Shown here: positions 1 through 8,846 of the stretch, piece after piece | Layout of the letters: the number at the start of each line of letters is the position of its first letter | Position numbering within the stretch: position 1 is the stretch's first letter | Source of the DNA: an uncultured bacterium | GTDB taxonomy: Bacteria > Bacteroidota > Bacteroidia > Sphingobacteriales > Sphingobacteriaceae | NCBI GenBank assembly: GCA_903828245.1 | Contig: CAIKLP010000046.1 | Location: forward strand, 1 to 64,000 | Direction: 5' to 3' | Length of the DNA: 64,000 nucleotides | Made by a program: the position numbers and the translations under genes | The notes under the pieces: model-generated | What the model was told of the DNA's origin: nothing | The model's database searches: none | Seen by the model: only the letters and a program-made list of their open reading frames with translations

Positions 1-25
1 GAAGGTTCGAATCCTTCTCTCCCCA
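1..25 (+). tRNA. tRNA-Tyr (3' end only)
   Basis: Only the T arm (gaagg, loop ttcgaat, ccttc) and the 3' acceptor strand tctcccc with discriminator A are present; the gene is cut by the window start. The identity is inferred from the usual Bacteroidota order tRNA-Tyr, tRNA-Gly, tRNA-Thr, tuf, because the anticodon is outside the window. Confidence 0.7.
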
Positions 26-46
26 CATTTTGATTGTTTTAAATAA

Positions 47-119
47 GCGGGAGTAGCTCAGTTGGTAGAGCGACAGCCTTCCAAGCTGTAGGTCGCGGGT
101 TCGAGCCTCGTCTCCCGCT
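47..119 (+). tRNA. tRNA-Gly (TCC)
   Basis: Acceptor strands gcgggag and ctcccgc pair perfectly. The D arm (gctcagttggtagagc) and T loop (ttcgagc) are standard, and the anticodon loop cttccaa reads TCC on the stem acagc/gctgt. It lies between tRNA-Tyr and tRNA-Thr upstream of tuf. The 3' CCA is not encoded. Confidence 0.97.
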
Positions 120-277
120 CAATAAAAAAGATAGCAGGAAGTTGGGATGCAACTTCGTTTAAATAAAATATAGAAAAGGCATTGATTTTTCATTTAGAAG
201 GGAAACCTCCTTTGAAAAAATTAATATCCTGAGATTTTTCTTAGGTTTTTACGCTGTAAAGCAGAAGAAATTCAAAA

Positions 278-349
278 GCCGATGTAGCTCAGGGGTAGAG
301 TACTTCCTTGGTAAGGAAGGGGTCAGGGGTTCAATTCCCCTCATTGGCT
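278..349 (+). tRNA. tRNA-Thr (GGT)
   Basis: Acceptor gccgatg pairs with cattggc with G-T wobbles. The anticodon loop ttggtaa on stem cttcc/ggaag reads GGT, and the T arm is aggggttcaattcccct. It sits 57 bp before tuf and is probably cotranscribed with it. The 158 bp between this tRNA and tRNA-Gly holds only a short hairpin (gaagtt/aacttc, 138-156). Confidence 0.96.
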
Positions 350-406
350 CGATTTTAAAGTATAATTAACAATAAAAAAAATAAATAAACATTAATAATT
401 AAAAAC

Positions 407-1594
407 ATGGCTAAAGAAAAATTTGACCGCTCGAAACCACACTTAAACATTGGTACTATCGGTCACGTTGACCACGGTAAAACCACTTTAACTGCAGCAA
501 TTACTAAGGTATTAGCTGACAAAGGGTTATCAGAAGCAAGATCATTTGATTCAATTGACTCAGCTCCTGAAGAAAAAGAAAGAGGTATCACAATCAATAC
601 CGCTCACGTTGAATATTCAACAGCAAACCGTCATTACGCTCACGTTGACTGTCCAGGTCACGCGGATTACGTAAAGAACATGGTTACTGGTGCTGCTCAA
701 ATGGACGGTGCGATTATTGTGGTTGCAGCAACGGACGGTCCGATGCCACAAACACGTGAGCACATTCTTTTAGCACGCCAAGTAGGTGTACCTGCATTGG
801 TTGTATTCATGAACAAAGTAGACATGGTTGACGATCCAGAATTGTTAGACCTAGTAGAAATGGAAATTCGTGAATTATTATCATTCTACGATTTCCCTGG
901 AGATACAATTCCAGTGATCCGTGGATCTGCATTAGGAGGCTTAAACGCTGATCCAAAATGGGTTGATAAAATCATGGATTTAATGGATGCAGTAGATAAC
1001 TTCATTCCAATTCCTCCACGTTTGACTGAACTTCCTTTCTTAATGCCAGTAGAAGACGTATTCTCGATCACAGGTCGTGGAACTGTTGCTACAGGTCGTA
1101 TCGAAAGAGGTATTGTTAACTCTGGTGAAGCAGTAGATATCTTAGGTATGGGTGCGGAGAACTTGAAATCAACTGTAACAGGTGTGGAGATGTTCCGTAA
1201 GATCTTAGATAGAGGTGAAGCAGGTGATAACGTAGGTTTGTTGTTACGTGGTATTGAGAAAACTGATATCCGTCGTGGTATGGTTATCTGTAAACCAGGT
1301 TCAGTAACTCCTCACGCAGATTTCAAAGCAGAGGTTTACGTATTATCAAAAGCAGAGGGTGGTCGTCATACACCATTCTTTAACAAATATCGTCCACAAT
1401 TCTATTTCCGTACAACAGACGTTACAGGTGAAATTACCTTAGCGGAAGGTGTAGAAATGGTTATGCCAGGTGATAACGTTACAATCAGTGTAAAATTGAT
1501 CAGTCCAATCGCAATGGAAAAAGGTCTACGTTTTGCAATCCGTGAGGGTGGTAGAACAGTAGGTGCTGGTCAGGTTACAGAGATTACTAACTAA
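407..1594 (+). CDS. tuf: Elongation factor Tu
   Basis: The 395-residue GTPase delivers aminoacyl-tRNA to the ribosomal A site. Visible G motifs are GHVDHGKT (residues 19-26), DCPGH (81-85) and NKVD (about 136-139), followed by beta-barrel domains 2 and 3 and the terminal VGAGQVTEI segment. The length is that of the family. The ATG lies 57 bp after tRNA-Thr, and the gene ends in a strong composite hairpin at 1625. The flanking tRNAs and downstream secE-nusG-rplK match the canonical Bacteroidota block, so this is very likely the main chromosomal copy. Confidence 0.99.
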   Translation: MAKEKFDRSKPHLNIGTIGHVDHGKTTLTAAITKVLADKGLSEARSFDSIDSAPEEKERGITINTAHVEYSTANRHYAHVDCPGHADYVKNMVTGAAQMDGAIIVVAATDGPMPQTREHILLARQVGVPALVVFMNKVDMVDDPELLDLVEMEIRELLSFYDFPGDTIPVIRGSALGGLNADPKWVDKIMDLMDAVDNFIPIPPRLTELPFLMPVEDVFSITGRGTVATGRIERGIVNSGEAVDILGMGAENLKSTVTGVEMFRKILDRGEAGDNVGLLLRGIEKTDIRRGMVICKPGSVTPHADFKAEVYVLSKAEGGRHTPFFNKYRPQFYFRTTDVTGEITLAEGVEMVMPGDNVTISVKLISPIAMEKGLRFAIREGGRTVGAGQVTEITN

Positions 1595-1624
1595 TCAACA
1601 GGTAAATATTAATTAGCATTTTTC

Positions 1625-1668
1625 ACAGAAGCGGTCCCGGCCTTATGCCGGGATAGCTTCTGTTTTCT
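1625..1668 (+). terminator. Composite hairpin after tuf
   Basis: The outer stem ACAGAAGC (1625-1632) pairs with GCTTCTGT (1656-1663). An inner stem CCCGG/CCGGG (1636-1640, 1648-1652) is separated from it by internal loops, and a T run follows. This has the form of an intrinsic terminator. Its outer stem resembles that of the rplL-rpoB hairpin at 4824. Confidence 0.8.
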
Positions 1669-1791
1669 AGCAAATAAAGGTTCGTATTTTAAAAGAGGTT
1701 TTTCAGCGTAAAATCCTCCTTTTCAAAACCAATATTATTAGGAAAATAATTATTGAAGATTTTTCTTCAGCATTTAATAGAATAAATACTA

Positions 1792-1862
1792 ACGGGTGTA
1801 GTTCAAGGGTAGAATGTCGGTCTCCAAAACCGCTGATGGGAGTTCGAATCTCTCCACCCGTG
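1792..1862 (+). tRNA. tRNA-Trp (CCA)
   Basis: Acceptor acgggtg pairs with cacccgt, with discriminator G. The anticodon loop ctccaaa reads CCA. The D arm (gttcaagggtagaat) and T arm (gggagttcgaatctctc) are normal. It immediately precedes secE, the conserved arrangement in many bacteria. The outermost anticodon-stem pair appears to be a T-C mismatch. Confidence 0.95.
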
Positions 1863-1884
1863 CATACCTTAAACGCATAAAAAA

Positions 1885-2073
1885 ATGAATAGGTTAATTA
1901 CATACATCAAAGAAGCATATAACGAACTAATGAACAAGGTAACTTGGCCAACATGGTCTGAGTTGCAAAGTAGTGCATGGGTAGTAATGGTAGCTGCTTT
2001 AATTATTGCAGTTATAGTATATGTAATGGATGCAGGATCCGGATCATTAATGAAGTTATTTTATAGTATTTAA
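1885..2073 (+). CDS. secE: Preprotein translocase subunit SecE
   Basis: This 62-residue protein is the short single-span form of SecE, which clamps SecY in the inner-membrane translocon. The N-terminal amphipathic part (YIKEAYNELMNKVTWPTWSE) carries the conserved KVTWPT motif, and the transmembrane helix covers about residues 30-50. It starts 22 bp after tRNA-Trp and is followed 21 bp later by nusG, the universal secE-nusG pairing. The small size is normal outside gammaproteobacteria. Confidence 0.97.
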   Translation: MNRLITYIKEAYNELMNKVTWPTWSELQSSAWVVMVAALIIAVIVYVMDAGSGSLMKLFYSI

Positions 2074-2094
2074 CCAAATTCAAACGCAATAACA

Positions 2095-2634
2095 ATGAGT
2101 GAAGAATTGAAGTGGTATGTAGTGCGTGCGATAAGTGGGAAAGAGAAAAAAGTAAAGCAATATCTTGAGGCCGAAATCAATAGATTAAATGCTACGCATT
2201 TGGTGACTCAAGTATTGATTCCTACCGAAAAAGTTTTTCAAATTCGTGACGGTAAAAAAGTAATTAAGGAAAGAAGTTATTTTCCTGGTTATGTTTTAAT
2301 CGAAGCAAATTTAAACGGCGAATTAGGTCACGTAATTAAAAATATTACGGGTGTAATTGGTTTCTTAGGTGCAGCTGGACAACCAGTGCCATTAAGACAA
2401 TCAGAGGTTAACCGAATTTTAGGTAAGGTAGATGAAATGTCAGAAAGTGGCGCAGCATCTTCTGTAACTTATTATGTTGGCGAACCAGTAAAAGTAATGG
2501 ATGGTCCATTCAATGGTTTCAGTGGGGTAATCGAAGAGGTAAACGAAGAGAAGAAAAAACTGAAAGTAATGGTGAAAATTTTCGGAAGAAGAACACCATT
2601 AGAATTGAATTACATGCAAGTAGAAAAAGAATAA
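2095..2634 (+). CDS. nusG: Transcription termination/antitermination factor NusG
   Basis: The 179-residue protein binds the RNA polymerase clamp and modulates pausing and termination. The N-terminal NGN domain begins with the typical [15 protein letters not shown] stretch. The KOW domain is near residues 125-155 ([20 protein letters not shown]). It lies between secE and the L11/L1 genes, as in most bacteria, and was probably transcribed with them; the 74 bp before rplK contain a possible leader hairpin. Confidence 0.98.
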   Translation: MSEELKWYVVRAISGKEKKVKQYLEAEINRLNATHLVTQVLIPTEKVFQIRDGKKVIKERSYFPGYVLIEANLNGELGHVIKNITGVIGFLGAAGQPVPLRQSEVNRILGKVDEMSESGAASSVTYYVGEPVKVMDGPFNGFSGVIEEVNEEKKKLKVMVKIFGRRTPLELNYMQVEKE

Positions 2635-2646
2635 AAACATTGAGTG

Positions 2647-2690
2647 ATGAGTGCATCGTATTAAAGCTTCCACTTTGTACAAATGCTCAT
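2647..2690 (+). promoter_or_regulatory. Possible rplK-rplA leader hairpin
   Basis: Between nusG and rplK, ATGAGTGCAT (2647-2656) can pair with ATGCTCAT (2683-2690) with one bulged base, and AAAG/CTTT pair inside. The position fits an autoregulatory site for ribosomal protein L1, which represses rplKA in other bacteria. The L1 motif itself was not verified. Confidence 0.3.
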
Positions 2691-2708
2691 ACTTAAACAA
2701 ACAAATAT

Positions 2709-3152
2709 ATGGCAAAACAAATAGGCGCGCTTATTAAATTACAGATCAAAGGTGGTGCGGCGAATCCATCACCTCCTGTAGGTCCTGCCTTAGGTGCTAA
2801 AGGGGTTAACATCATGGAGTTCTGTAAGCAGTTTAACGCTAGAACTCAAGATAAACCAGGAAAGGTGCTTCCAGTCGTGATTACAGTGTATATCGACAAA
2901 TCTTTCGACTTTATCATTAAAACTCCTCCAGTTGCAATTCAACTGTTAGAAGTGACTAAACTAAAAGGCGGATCCGCAGAACCTAACCGTAAAAAAGTTG
3001 CCTCAGTTACGTGGGAGCAAGTTAAAACCATTGCAGAAGAGAAAATGACGGATTTAAACGCATTTACTATTGATTCAGCAATGAGAATGGTAGCAGGAAC
3101 TGCAAGAAGTATGGGTATTACCGTTTCAGGTAATGCACCATGGAACAATTAA
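2709..3152 (+). CDS. rplK: 50S ribosomal protein L11
   Basis: At 147 residues it has the family's usual length. It starts [20 protein letters not shown] and carries the conserved PPVGPALG segment of the N-terminal domain. The C-terminal RNA-binding domain ([19 protein letters not shown] onward) binds the GTPase-associated centre of 23S rRNA. It is followed 20 bp later by rplA, the usual L11-L1 pair. Confidence 0.98.
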   Translation: MAKQIGALIKLQIKGGAANPSPPVGPALGAKGVNIMEFCKQFNARTQDKPGKVLPVVITVYIDKSFDFIIKTPPVAIQLLEVTKLKGGSAEPNRKKVASVTWEQVKTIAEEKMTDLNAFTIDSAMRMVAGTARSMGITVSGNAPWNN

Positions 3153-3172
3153 CCAATTAAAAACGAGAGAAA

Positions 3173-3871
3173 GTGGCTAGATTAACTAAAAATCAAAAGT
3201 TGTCATTGTCCAAAGTGGAAATTGGTAAAGCTTATTCTTTGGATGAAGCTTCAAAATTAGTGAGAGAAATTTCGACTACTAAATTTGATTCATCTGTCGA
3301 TTTGGATATTCGTTTAGGGGTTGATCCTCGTAAAGCGAACCAAATGGTAAGAGGAGTAGCTGTTTTACCACACGGAACCGGAAAAACTGTCCGCGTATTA
3401 GTATTATGTACTCCAGATAAAGAGGCAGAGGCTACAGCAGCAGGAGCGGATTTCGTCGGTTTGGACGATTACATTGCAAAAATCGAAAAAGGTTGGGTTG
3501 ATTTTGATATCATGATTACTACCCCAAGCTGTATGGCTAAAGTAGGTAAATTGGGACGTGTTTTAGGACCAAGAAACCTAATGCCAAATCCAAAGTCAGG
3601 AACTGTGACGATGGAAGTTGGAAAAGCTGTTGCAGATGTTAAAGGTGGTAAGATCGATTTCAAAGTAGACAAAACTGGTATCGTGCATGCTTCCATTGGA
3701 AAAGCGTCTTTCGCTGCAGATAAATTGTATGATAACGCATTAGAGTTATTACAAGTTATCTCGAAGTTAAAACCTTCATCAGCTAAAGGAACTTATTTCA
3801 AAAGTATTCATATTTCGAGCACAATGAGCCCAGGTATCCAAGTTGAAACTAAATCAGTAACGGGAATTTAA
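3173..3871 (+). CDS. rplA: 50S ribosomal protein L1
   Basis: The 232-residue protein forms the L1 stalk of the large subunit and often represses its own operon. The recognisable core includes the [11 protein letters not shown] and [21 protein letters not shown] segments. The start codon is GTG (protein [10 protein letters not shown]); no better ATG lies nearby and the GTG is 20 bp after rplK. It ends 2 bp before rplJ, suggesting translational coupling. Confidence 0.98.
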   Translation: MARLTKNQKLSLSKVEIGKAYSLDEASKLVREISTTKFDSSVDLDIRLGVDPRKANQMVRGVAVLPHGTGKTVRVLVLCTPDKEAEATAAGADFVGLDDYIAKIEKGWVDFDIMITTPSCMAKVGKLGRVLGPRNLMPNPKSGTVTMEVGKAVADVKGGKIDFKVDKTGIVHASIGKASFAADKLYDNALELLQVISKLKPSSAKGTYFKSIHISSTMSPGIQVETKSVTGI

Positions 3872-3873
3872 TT

Positions 3874-4395
3874 ATGAAAAGAGAAGAAAAAAACGAAATA
3901 GTTCTCGAACTTAAAGACAAATTGTCTGCTCATAATGCATTCTATATTACTGACACGTCCAACTTAACGGTAGCTCAGGTAAATGTGATTAGAAGAAAAT
4001 GTTTTGAGAGAGACATTACATTCCGTGTTGCTAAAAATACATTGATTCAAAAAGCAATGGAAGCAAGCGGTAACGATTATTCTGAATTATTTGTTGCCTT
4101 AAAAGGTACTTCATCAATCATGTTCTCATCAATAGGAAATGCTCCTGCTAAATTGATTAAAGAACTTCGCTCAACTGGCGATAAACCAGTTTTAAAAGCG
4201 GCATGTATTGATTCGGCAATCTTTGTTGGAGACAATCAATTAGACGCGTTAGTAAGTCTTAAATCTAAGGAAGAACTTGTAGGCGATATCATCGCATTAT
4301 TGCAATCTCCAGCTAAAAATGTTATCAGCGGCTTAAAAGCTAGCGGTGGAAAATTAGCAGGAATTTTAAAAACTCTTGAAGAAAGAGGAAATTAA
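3874..4395 (+). CDS. rplJ: 50S ribosomal protein L10
   Basis: At 173 residues it matches the usual length. L10 anchors L7/L12 dimers to the 23S rRNA. The N-terminal MKREEKNEIVLELKDKL and the VVAKNTL-like RVAKNTLIQKA motif are typical, as is the C-terminal helical tail that binds L12 dimers (residues about 135-173). It sits 2 bp after rplA and 31 bp before rplL. No distinct leader RNA is visible ahead of rplJ, so control may come from the rplK leader. Confidence 0.98.
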   Translation: MKREEKNEIVLELKDKLSAHNAFYITDTSNLTVAQVNVIRRKCFERDITFRVAKNTLIQKAMEASGNDYSELFVALKGTSSIMFSSIGNAPAKLIKELRSTGDKPVLKAACIDSAIFVGDNQLDALVSLKSKEELVGDIIALLQSPAKNVISGLKASGGKLAGILKTLEERGN

Positions 4396-4426
4396 TTATT
4401 TTTTAAACAATTAAAAATTAAATAAA

Positions 4427-4801
4427 ATGGCAGATTTAAAAGCGTTTGCTGAACAATTAGTAAACTTAACAGTAAAAGAAGTTAACGAATTAGCTCAGAT
4501 CCTAAAAGACGAATACGGTATTGAACCAGCAGCAGCTGCTCCAGTAATGGTAGCAGGTGGTGGTGCAGCAGCAGCAGTAGCAGAAGAGAAAACATCTTTT
4601 GATGTAATCTTGAAAGAAGCTGGTGGACAAAAATTAGCAATCGTAAAATTAGTAAAAGACTTAACAGGCCTTGGCTTGAAAGAAGCTAAAGACTTAGTTG
4701 ATGGTGCTCCAAAAGAAGTAAAAACTGGAGTTACTAAAGACGAAGCTGATTCTTTGAAAAAGCAACTGGAAGAAGCAGGTGCTGTAGTAGAAGTTAAGTA
4801 A
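4427..4801 (+). CDS. rplL: 50S ribosomal protein L7/L12
   Basis: The 124-residue acidic stalk protein recruits translational GTPases. It has the N-terminal dimerisation helices, an Ala/Gly/Val-rich flexible hinge around residues 36-55, and the C-terminal factor-binding domain containing [20 protein letters not shown] and [16 protein letters not shown] large hairpin follows at 4824 before rpoB, the place where rplJL and rpoBC expression is uncoupled in many bacteria. Confidence 0.98.
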   Translation: MADLKAFAEQLVNLTVKEVNELAQILKDEYGIEPAAAAPVMVAGGGAAAAVAEEKTSFDVILKEAGGQKLAIVKLVKDLTGLGLKEAKDLVDGAPKEVKTGVTKDEADSLKKQLEEAGAVVEVK

Positions 4802-4823
4802 TTACTTAATTCAAACACTATTT

Positions 4824-4866
4824 ACAGGAAGACTCTCCCAAAATTGGGAGGGTCTATTCCTGTTTT
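4824..4866 (+). terminator. rplL-rpoB hairpin (attenuator-like)
   Basis: ACAGGAA (4824-4830) pairs with TTCCTGT, and TCTCCCA (4834-4840) pairs with TGGGAG around an aaat loop; TTTT follows. No clear TAnnTTTG promoter lies between it and rpoB, so it is more likely a partial terminator or processing site than a full stop. The outer stem resembles that after tuf. Confidence 0.65.
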
Positions 4867-4892
4867 AATGTGTAAAGGCGGGCACAGCCTAA

Positions 4893-7800
4893 ATGTTGCA
4901 AAAAAATAGTGAACCATTGGGGTTCAAAATCTTAGTAAACCAAAACTTTAAGGCATTGGCAAAAAAAGATAACCAAGTACAAGGAAGAGTAAATTTTGCA
5001 TCTGTAGTTCAGGCGTTAGATTATCCTGATTTTTTAGATGTACAATTAGAATCCTTCAGGGAGTTTTTTCAATTAGAAACTACTTCCGATAACCGTCATA
5101 GTGAGGGTTTATTTAAAGTTTTCAGCGAAAACTTTCCTATCACAGATTCAAGAAACATTTTTGTTTTGGAATTTTTGGATTATTTTATTGATCCACCAAG
5201 ATATGATCTGAAAGAATGTATCGAAAGAGGTTTAACCTACAGTGTTCCATTAAAAGCAAAGCTTCGTCTTTCTTGTAATGATGCAGAGCACGAAGATTTC
5301 GAAACCATTGTACAAGATGTGTATTTAGGAACTATTCCATACATGACTCCTAAAGGAACTTTCGTAATCAACGGTGCAGAACGAGTAATCGTTTCGCAAT
5401 TACACCGTTCACCAGGTGTGTTCTTCGGTCAAAGCCGTCACACAAATGGAACGAAATTATATTCTGCAAGAGTAATTCCTTTCAAAGGATCTTGGATTGA
5501 GTTTGCAACAGACGTGAACAATGTCATGTTTGCTTACATCGATCGTAAGAAAAAATTCCCAGTAACAACTTTGCTTCGTGCAATCGGTTACGATTCGGAT
5601 AAAGACATTTTAGAATTATTTGACTTAGCTGATGAAGTGAAGGTGAGTAAATCTGGATTGAAAAAATTCGTAGGTCGTAAATTGGCTGCAAGGGTTTTAA
5701 AGAAATGGGTTGAGGATTTCGTAGACGAGGATACAGGAGAAGTTGTATCAATTGATCGTAACGAAATTATTTTAGAACGTGAAACTATTTTAGAAGATGA
5801 TCATATTGATATGATCATTGAGGCAGGTGTAAAGTCTATCATTCTTACCAAAGAAGATGTAAATACAGCTGACTATTCTATCATTTATAATACACTTCAA
5901 AAGGATACATCTAACTCTGAAAAAGAGGCAGTAGAATATATCTATCGTCAATTAAGAAATGCAGATCCACCTGACGAAGAAACTGCAAGAGGTATTATCG
6001 AGCGTTTATTCTTCTCGGATAAGCGTTATGATTTAGGGGATGTTGGTCGTTATAGAATCAACAGAAAACTTAAATTAGATACACCTAATGAAGTGAAAGT
6101 TTTAACAAAAGCAGATATTATTGCAATTGTTAAATACTTAATCAAATTGATTAATTCGAAAGCAGAAGTAGACGATATTGACCATTTGTCAAACCGTCGT
6201 GTTCGTACTGTTGGAGAGCAATTATATGCACAGTTTGGAGTAGGTTTAGCGCGTATGGCGCGTACTATTCGTGAGCGTATGAATATTCGTGACAACGAAG
6301 TATTTACCCCTACCGATTTAATTAATGCGAGGACTTTATCTTCGGTTATTAATTCATTCTTTGGTACTAACCAATTGTCACAGTTCATGGACCAAACCAA
6401 TCCATTGGCGGAGATTACGCACAAGCGTCGTCTTTCAGCGCTTGGTCCAGGTGGTCTATCGCGTGAGCGTGCTGGTTTTGAGGTGCGTGACGTTCACTAC
6501 ACTCACTACGGCAGATTATGTACTATTGAAACACCAGAGGGACCAAACATTGGTTTGATTTCTTCTTTGTGTGTGCATGCAAAAATTAACAACTTAGGTT
6601 TCATCGAAACACCATACAGAAAAGTTCAAAATGGTAAAGTTGCAGTGAACGAACCTGTTATTTATATGTCGGCAGAAGATGAAGATGGAAAAACCATCGC
6701 TCAATCAAATGCACAATATGATGAGAAAGGTAAATTCTTAACTGCAAAAGTGAAATCAAGATTTGAAGGTGACTTCCCAATTATTGAGCCATCAAGAATT
6801 GACTTAATGGATGTGGCACCGAATCAAATTACTTCTATTGCAGCATCATTGATTCCTTTCTTGGAGCATGATGATGCGAACCGTGCATTGATGGGATCAA
6901 ACATGCAGCGCCAAGCGGTGCCATTGTTGCGTCCAGAAGCGCCAATCGTTGGTACAGGCTTAGAAGGCCGTGTAGCACGCGATTCAAGAGCTTTAATTAA
7001 TGCAGAAGGCGAAGGAGTTGTTGAATACGTTGATGCAAATGAAATTGTGATTCGTTACACTAGAACAGACGATGATCGTTTAGTTTCTTTTGATGGCGAT
7101 ACAAAATCTTATAGCTTAATCAAATTCAAAAAGACCAACCAAAATACTTGTATGAACTTGAAACCTATCGTAAGAAAAGGTCAAAAAGTTTCTAAAGGTC
7201 AAGTGCTTTGCGAAGGTTATGCAACAGAAAATGGAGAGTTAGCTTTAGGTAGAAACTTAAAAGTTGCGTTCATGCCTTGGCAAGGATATAACTTTGAGGA
7301 TGCGATTGTAATTTCTGAGCGTGTAGTACGTGAAGATATTTTTACATCGGTACATATCGAAGAATTCGAATTAGAAGTGCGTGATACAAAAAGAGGAGAA
7401 GAAGAATTAACTTCTGATATTCCAAATGTGAGCGAAGAAGCGACTAAAGAATTAGACGAAAATGGTATCATTCGCGTTGGAGCAGAAATCAAAGAAGGTG
7501 ATATTTTAATTGGTAAAATTACACCTAAAGGAGAAACTGATCCATCACCAGAAGAAAAATTATTACGTGCTATTTTTGGAGATAAAGCAGGCGATGTGAA
7601 AGATGCATCGATGAAAGCACCTCCATCAATTAAAGGAGTAGTAATTGATTCGAAATTATTTTCGCGTGCTAAAAAAGAGAAAAAGAGTGATGAGAAAATC
7701 TTACTTGATAAAATCGAAAAAGAGCACAATGCAATTAACGATCAATTAAAAAACACCTTAGTAGATAAATTATTTGTTTTAATAGGCGCTAAAACTTCGC

Positions 7801-8765
7801 AAGGAGTGAATAGTGTTTACAAAGAACCATTAATTGCAAAAGGCGTTAAGTTTACACAGAAAATTTTAGCGGAGTTAGATTACAAAAACATCAACCCTAC
7901 TAAATGGACTACAGACGAAGACAAAAATGACCAAGTGAAATTATTGTTGCATAACTACAACATTAAATTGAACGAGGAATTGGGTGCTTACCGTCGTAAG
8001 AAATTTGCGATTAGTGTAGGAGATGAATTGCCTGCAGGTATTGTGCAAATGGCAAAAGTGTATGTAGCTAAAAAGCGTAAGTTAAAAGTAGGTGATAAGA
8101 TGGCGGGTAGACACGGTAACAAAGGTATTGTTGCTCGTATTGTGAGAGATGAAGATATGCCTTTCTTAGCAGATGGAACTCCAGTAGATATCGTATTGAA
8201 TCCACTTGGTGTACCTTCTCGTATGAACTTAGGTCAAATTTATGAAACCGTTTTAGGTTGGGCCGGAAAAGAATTGGGTGTAAAATTTGCCACGCCAATT
8301 TTTGATGGAGCAACACATGAAGAAGTAGAAGAGTGGGTGAGCAAAGCAAATGTTCCAGCATCAGGAAGAACTTATCTTCACGATGGTGGTACAGGAGAGC
8401 GTTTCGATCAACCAACAACCGTTGGTATCATTTATATGTTGAAATTAGGGCATATGGTGGATGATAAAATGCATGCTCGTTCTATCGGACCGTATTCATT
8501 AATTACACAACAACCATTAGGTGGTAAAGCACAATTTGGTGGTCAGCGTTTTGGTGAGATGGAAGTTTGGGCATTAGAGGCATTTGGTGCAGCTAATATC
8601 CTACAAGAAATCTTAACCGTTAAATCTGATGATGTAATTGGAAGAGCGAAAACATATGAAGCAATTGTGAAAGGTGATAACTTACCAACCCCAGGTGTTC
8701 CAGAATCATTCAATGTATTGGTTCACGAATTAAGAGGTTTAGGTTTGGATATTACACTAGATTAA
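4893..8765 (+). CDS. rpoB: DNA-directed RNA polymerase subunit beta
   Basis: The 1290-residue beta subunit forms the catalytic pincer of RNA polymerase. Clear landmarks are the rifampicin-region segments [19 protein letters not shown] and [13 protein letters not shown], the GRHGNKGIV motif, and the C-terminal [21 protein letters not shown] segment. Homologues I recall usually begin shortly before the RVNFAS motif, about residues 32-37 here, so the first 21 residues may not be translated. TTG at 4956 ([10 protein letters not shown]) is an alternative start. It is followed by rpoC after an 81-bp spacer with a hairpin. Confidence 0.98.
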   Translation: MLQKNSEPLGFKILVNQNFKALAKKDNQVQGRVNFASVVQALDYPDFLDVQLESFREFFQLETTSDNRHSEGLFKVFSENFPITDSRNIFVLEFLDYFIDPPRYDLKECIERGLTYSVPLKAKLRLSCNDAEHEDFETIVQDVYLGTIPYMTPKGTFVINGAERVIVSQLHRSPGVFFGQSRHTNGTKLYSARVIPFKGSWIEFATDVNNVMFAYIDRKKKFPVTTLLRAIGYDSDKDILELFDLADEVKVSKSGLKKFVGRKLAARVLKKWVEDFVDEDTGEVVSIDRNEIILERETILEDDHIDMIIEAGVKSIILTKEDVNTADYSIIYNTLQKDTSNSEKEAVEYIYRQLRNADPPDEETARGIIERLFFSDKRYDLGDVGRYRINRKLKLDTPNEVKVLTKADIIAIVKYLIKLINSKAEVDDIDHLSNRRVRTVGEQLYAQFGVGLARMARTIRERMNIRDNEVFTPTDLINARTLSSVINSFFGTNQLSQFMDQTNPLAEITHKRRLSALGPGGLSRERAGFEVRDVHYTHYGRLCTIETPEGPNIGLISSLCVHAKINNLGFIETPYRKVQNGKVAVNEPVIYMSAEDEDGKTIAQSNAQYDEKGKFLTAKVKSRFEGDFPIIEPSRIDLMDVAPNQITSIAASLIPFLEHDDANRALMGSNMQRQAVPLLRPEAPIVGTGLEGRVARDSRALINAEGEGVVEYVDANEIVIRYTRTDDDRLVSFDGDTKSYSLIKFKKTNQNTCMNLKPIVRKGQKVSKGQVLCEGYATENGELALGRNLKVAFMPWQGYNFEDAIVISERVVREDIFTSVHIEEFELEVRDTKRGEEELTSDIPNVSEEATKELDENGIIRVGAEIKEGDILIGKITPKGETDPSPEEKLLRAIFGDKAGDVKDASMKAPPSIKGVVIDSKLFSRAKKEKKSDEKILLDKIEKEHNAINDQLKNTLVDKLFVLIGAKTSQGVNSVYKEPLIAKGVKFTQKILAELDYKNINPTKWTTDEDKNDQVKLLLHNYNIKLNEELGAYRRKKFAISVGDELPAGIVQMAKVYVAKKRKLKVGDKMAGRHGNKGIVARIVRDEDMPFLADGTPVDIVLNPLGVPSRMNLGQIYETVLGWAGKELGVKFATPIFDGATHEEVEEWVSKANVPASGRTYLHDGGTGERFDQPTTVGIIYMLKLGHMVDDKMHARSIGPYSLITQQPLGGKAQFGGQRFGEMEVWALEAFGAANILQEILTVKSDDVIGRAKTYEAIVKGDNLPTPGVPESFNVLVHELRGLGLDITLD

Positions 8766-8777
8766 TTAGAAATTTTT

Positions 8778-8814
8778 GCCTGTCGCATCAAACGATTCGA
8801 CAGGCAGCATTTTT
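8778..8814 (+). terminator. rpoB-rpoC intergenic hairpin
   Basis: GCCTGTCG (8778-8785) and CGACAGGC (8798-8805) form a perfect 8-bp stem with a 12-base loop, followed by agcattttt. Because rpoC has no obvious promoter of its own, this is probably an RNA processing or stabilising structure, or a weak attenuator, rather than a true terminator. Confidence 0.5.
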
Positions 8815-8846
8815 AAATTCATCATTTTATAATTTAATTGAAAGAT

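Noticed and set aside
8778-8814. Full transcription stop between rpoB and rpoC
   Set aside because: No promoter element is visible before rpoC and these two subunits are normally cotranscribed, so a complete terminator would be implausible.
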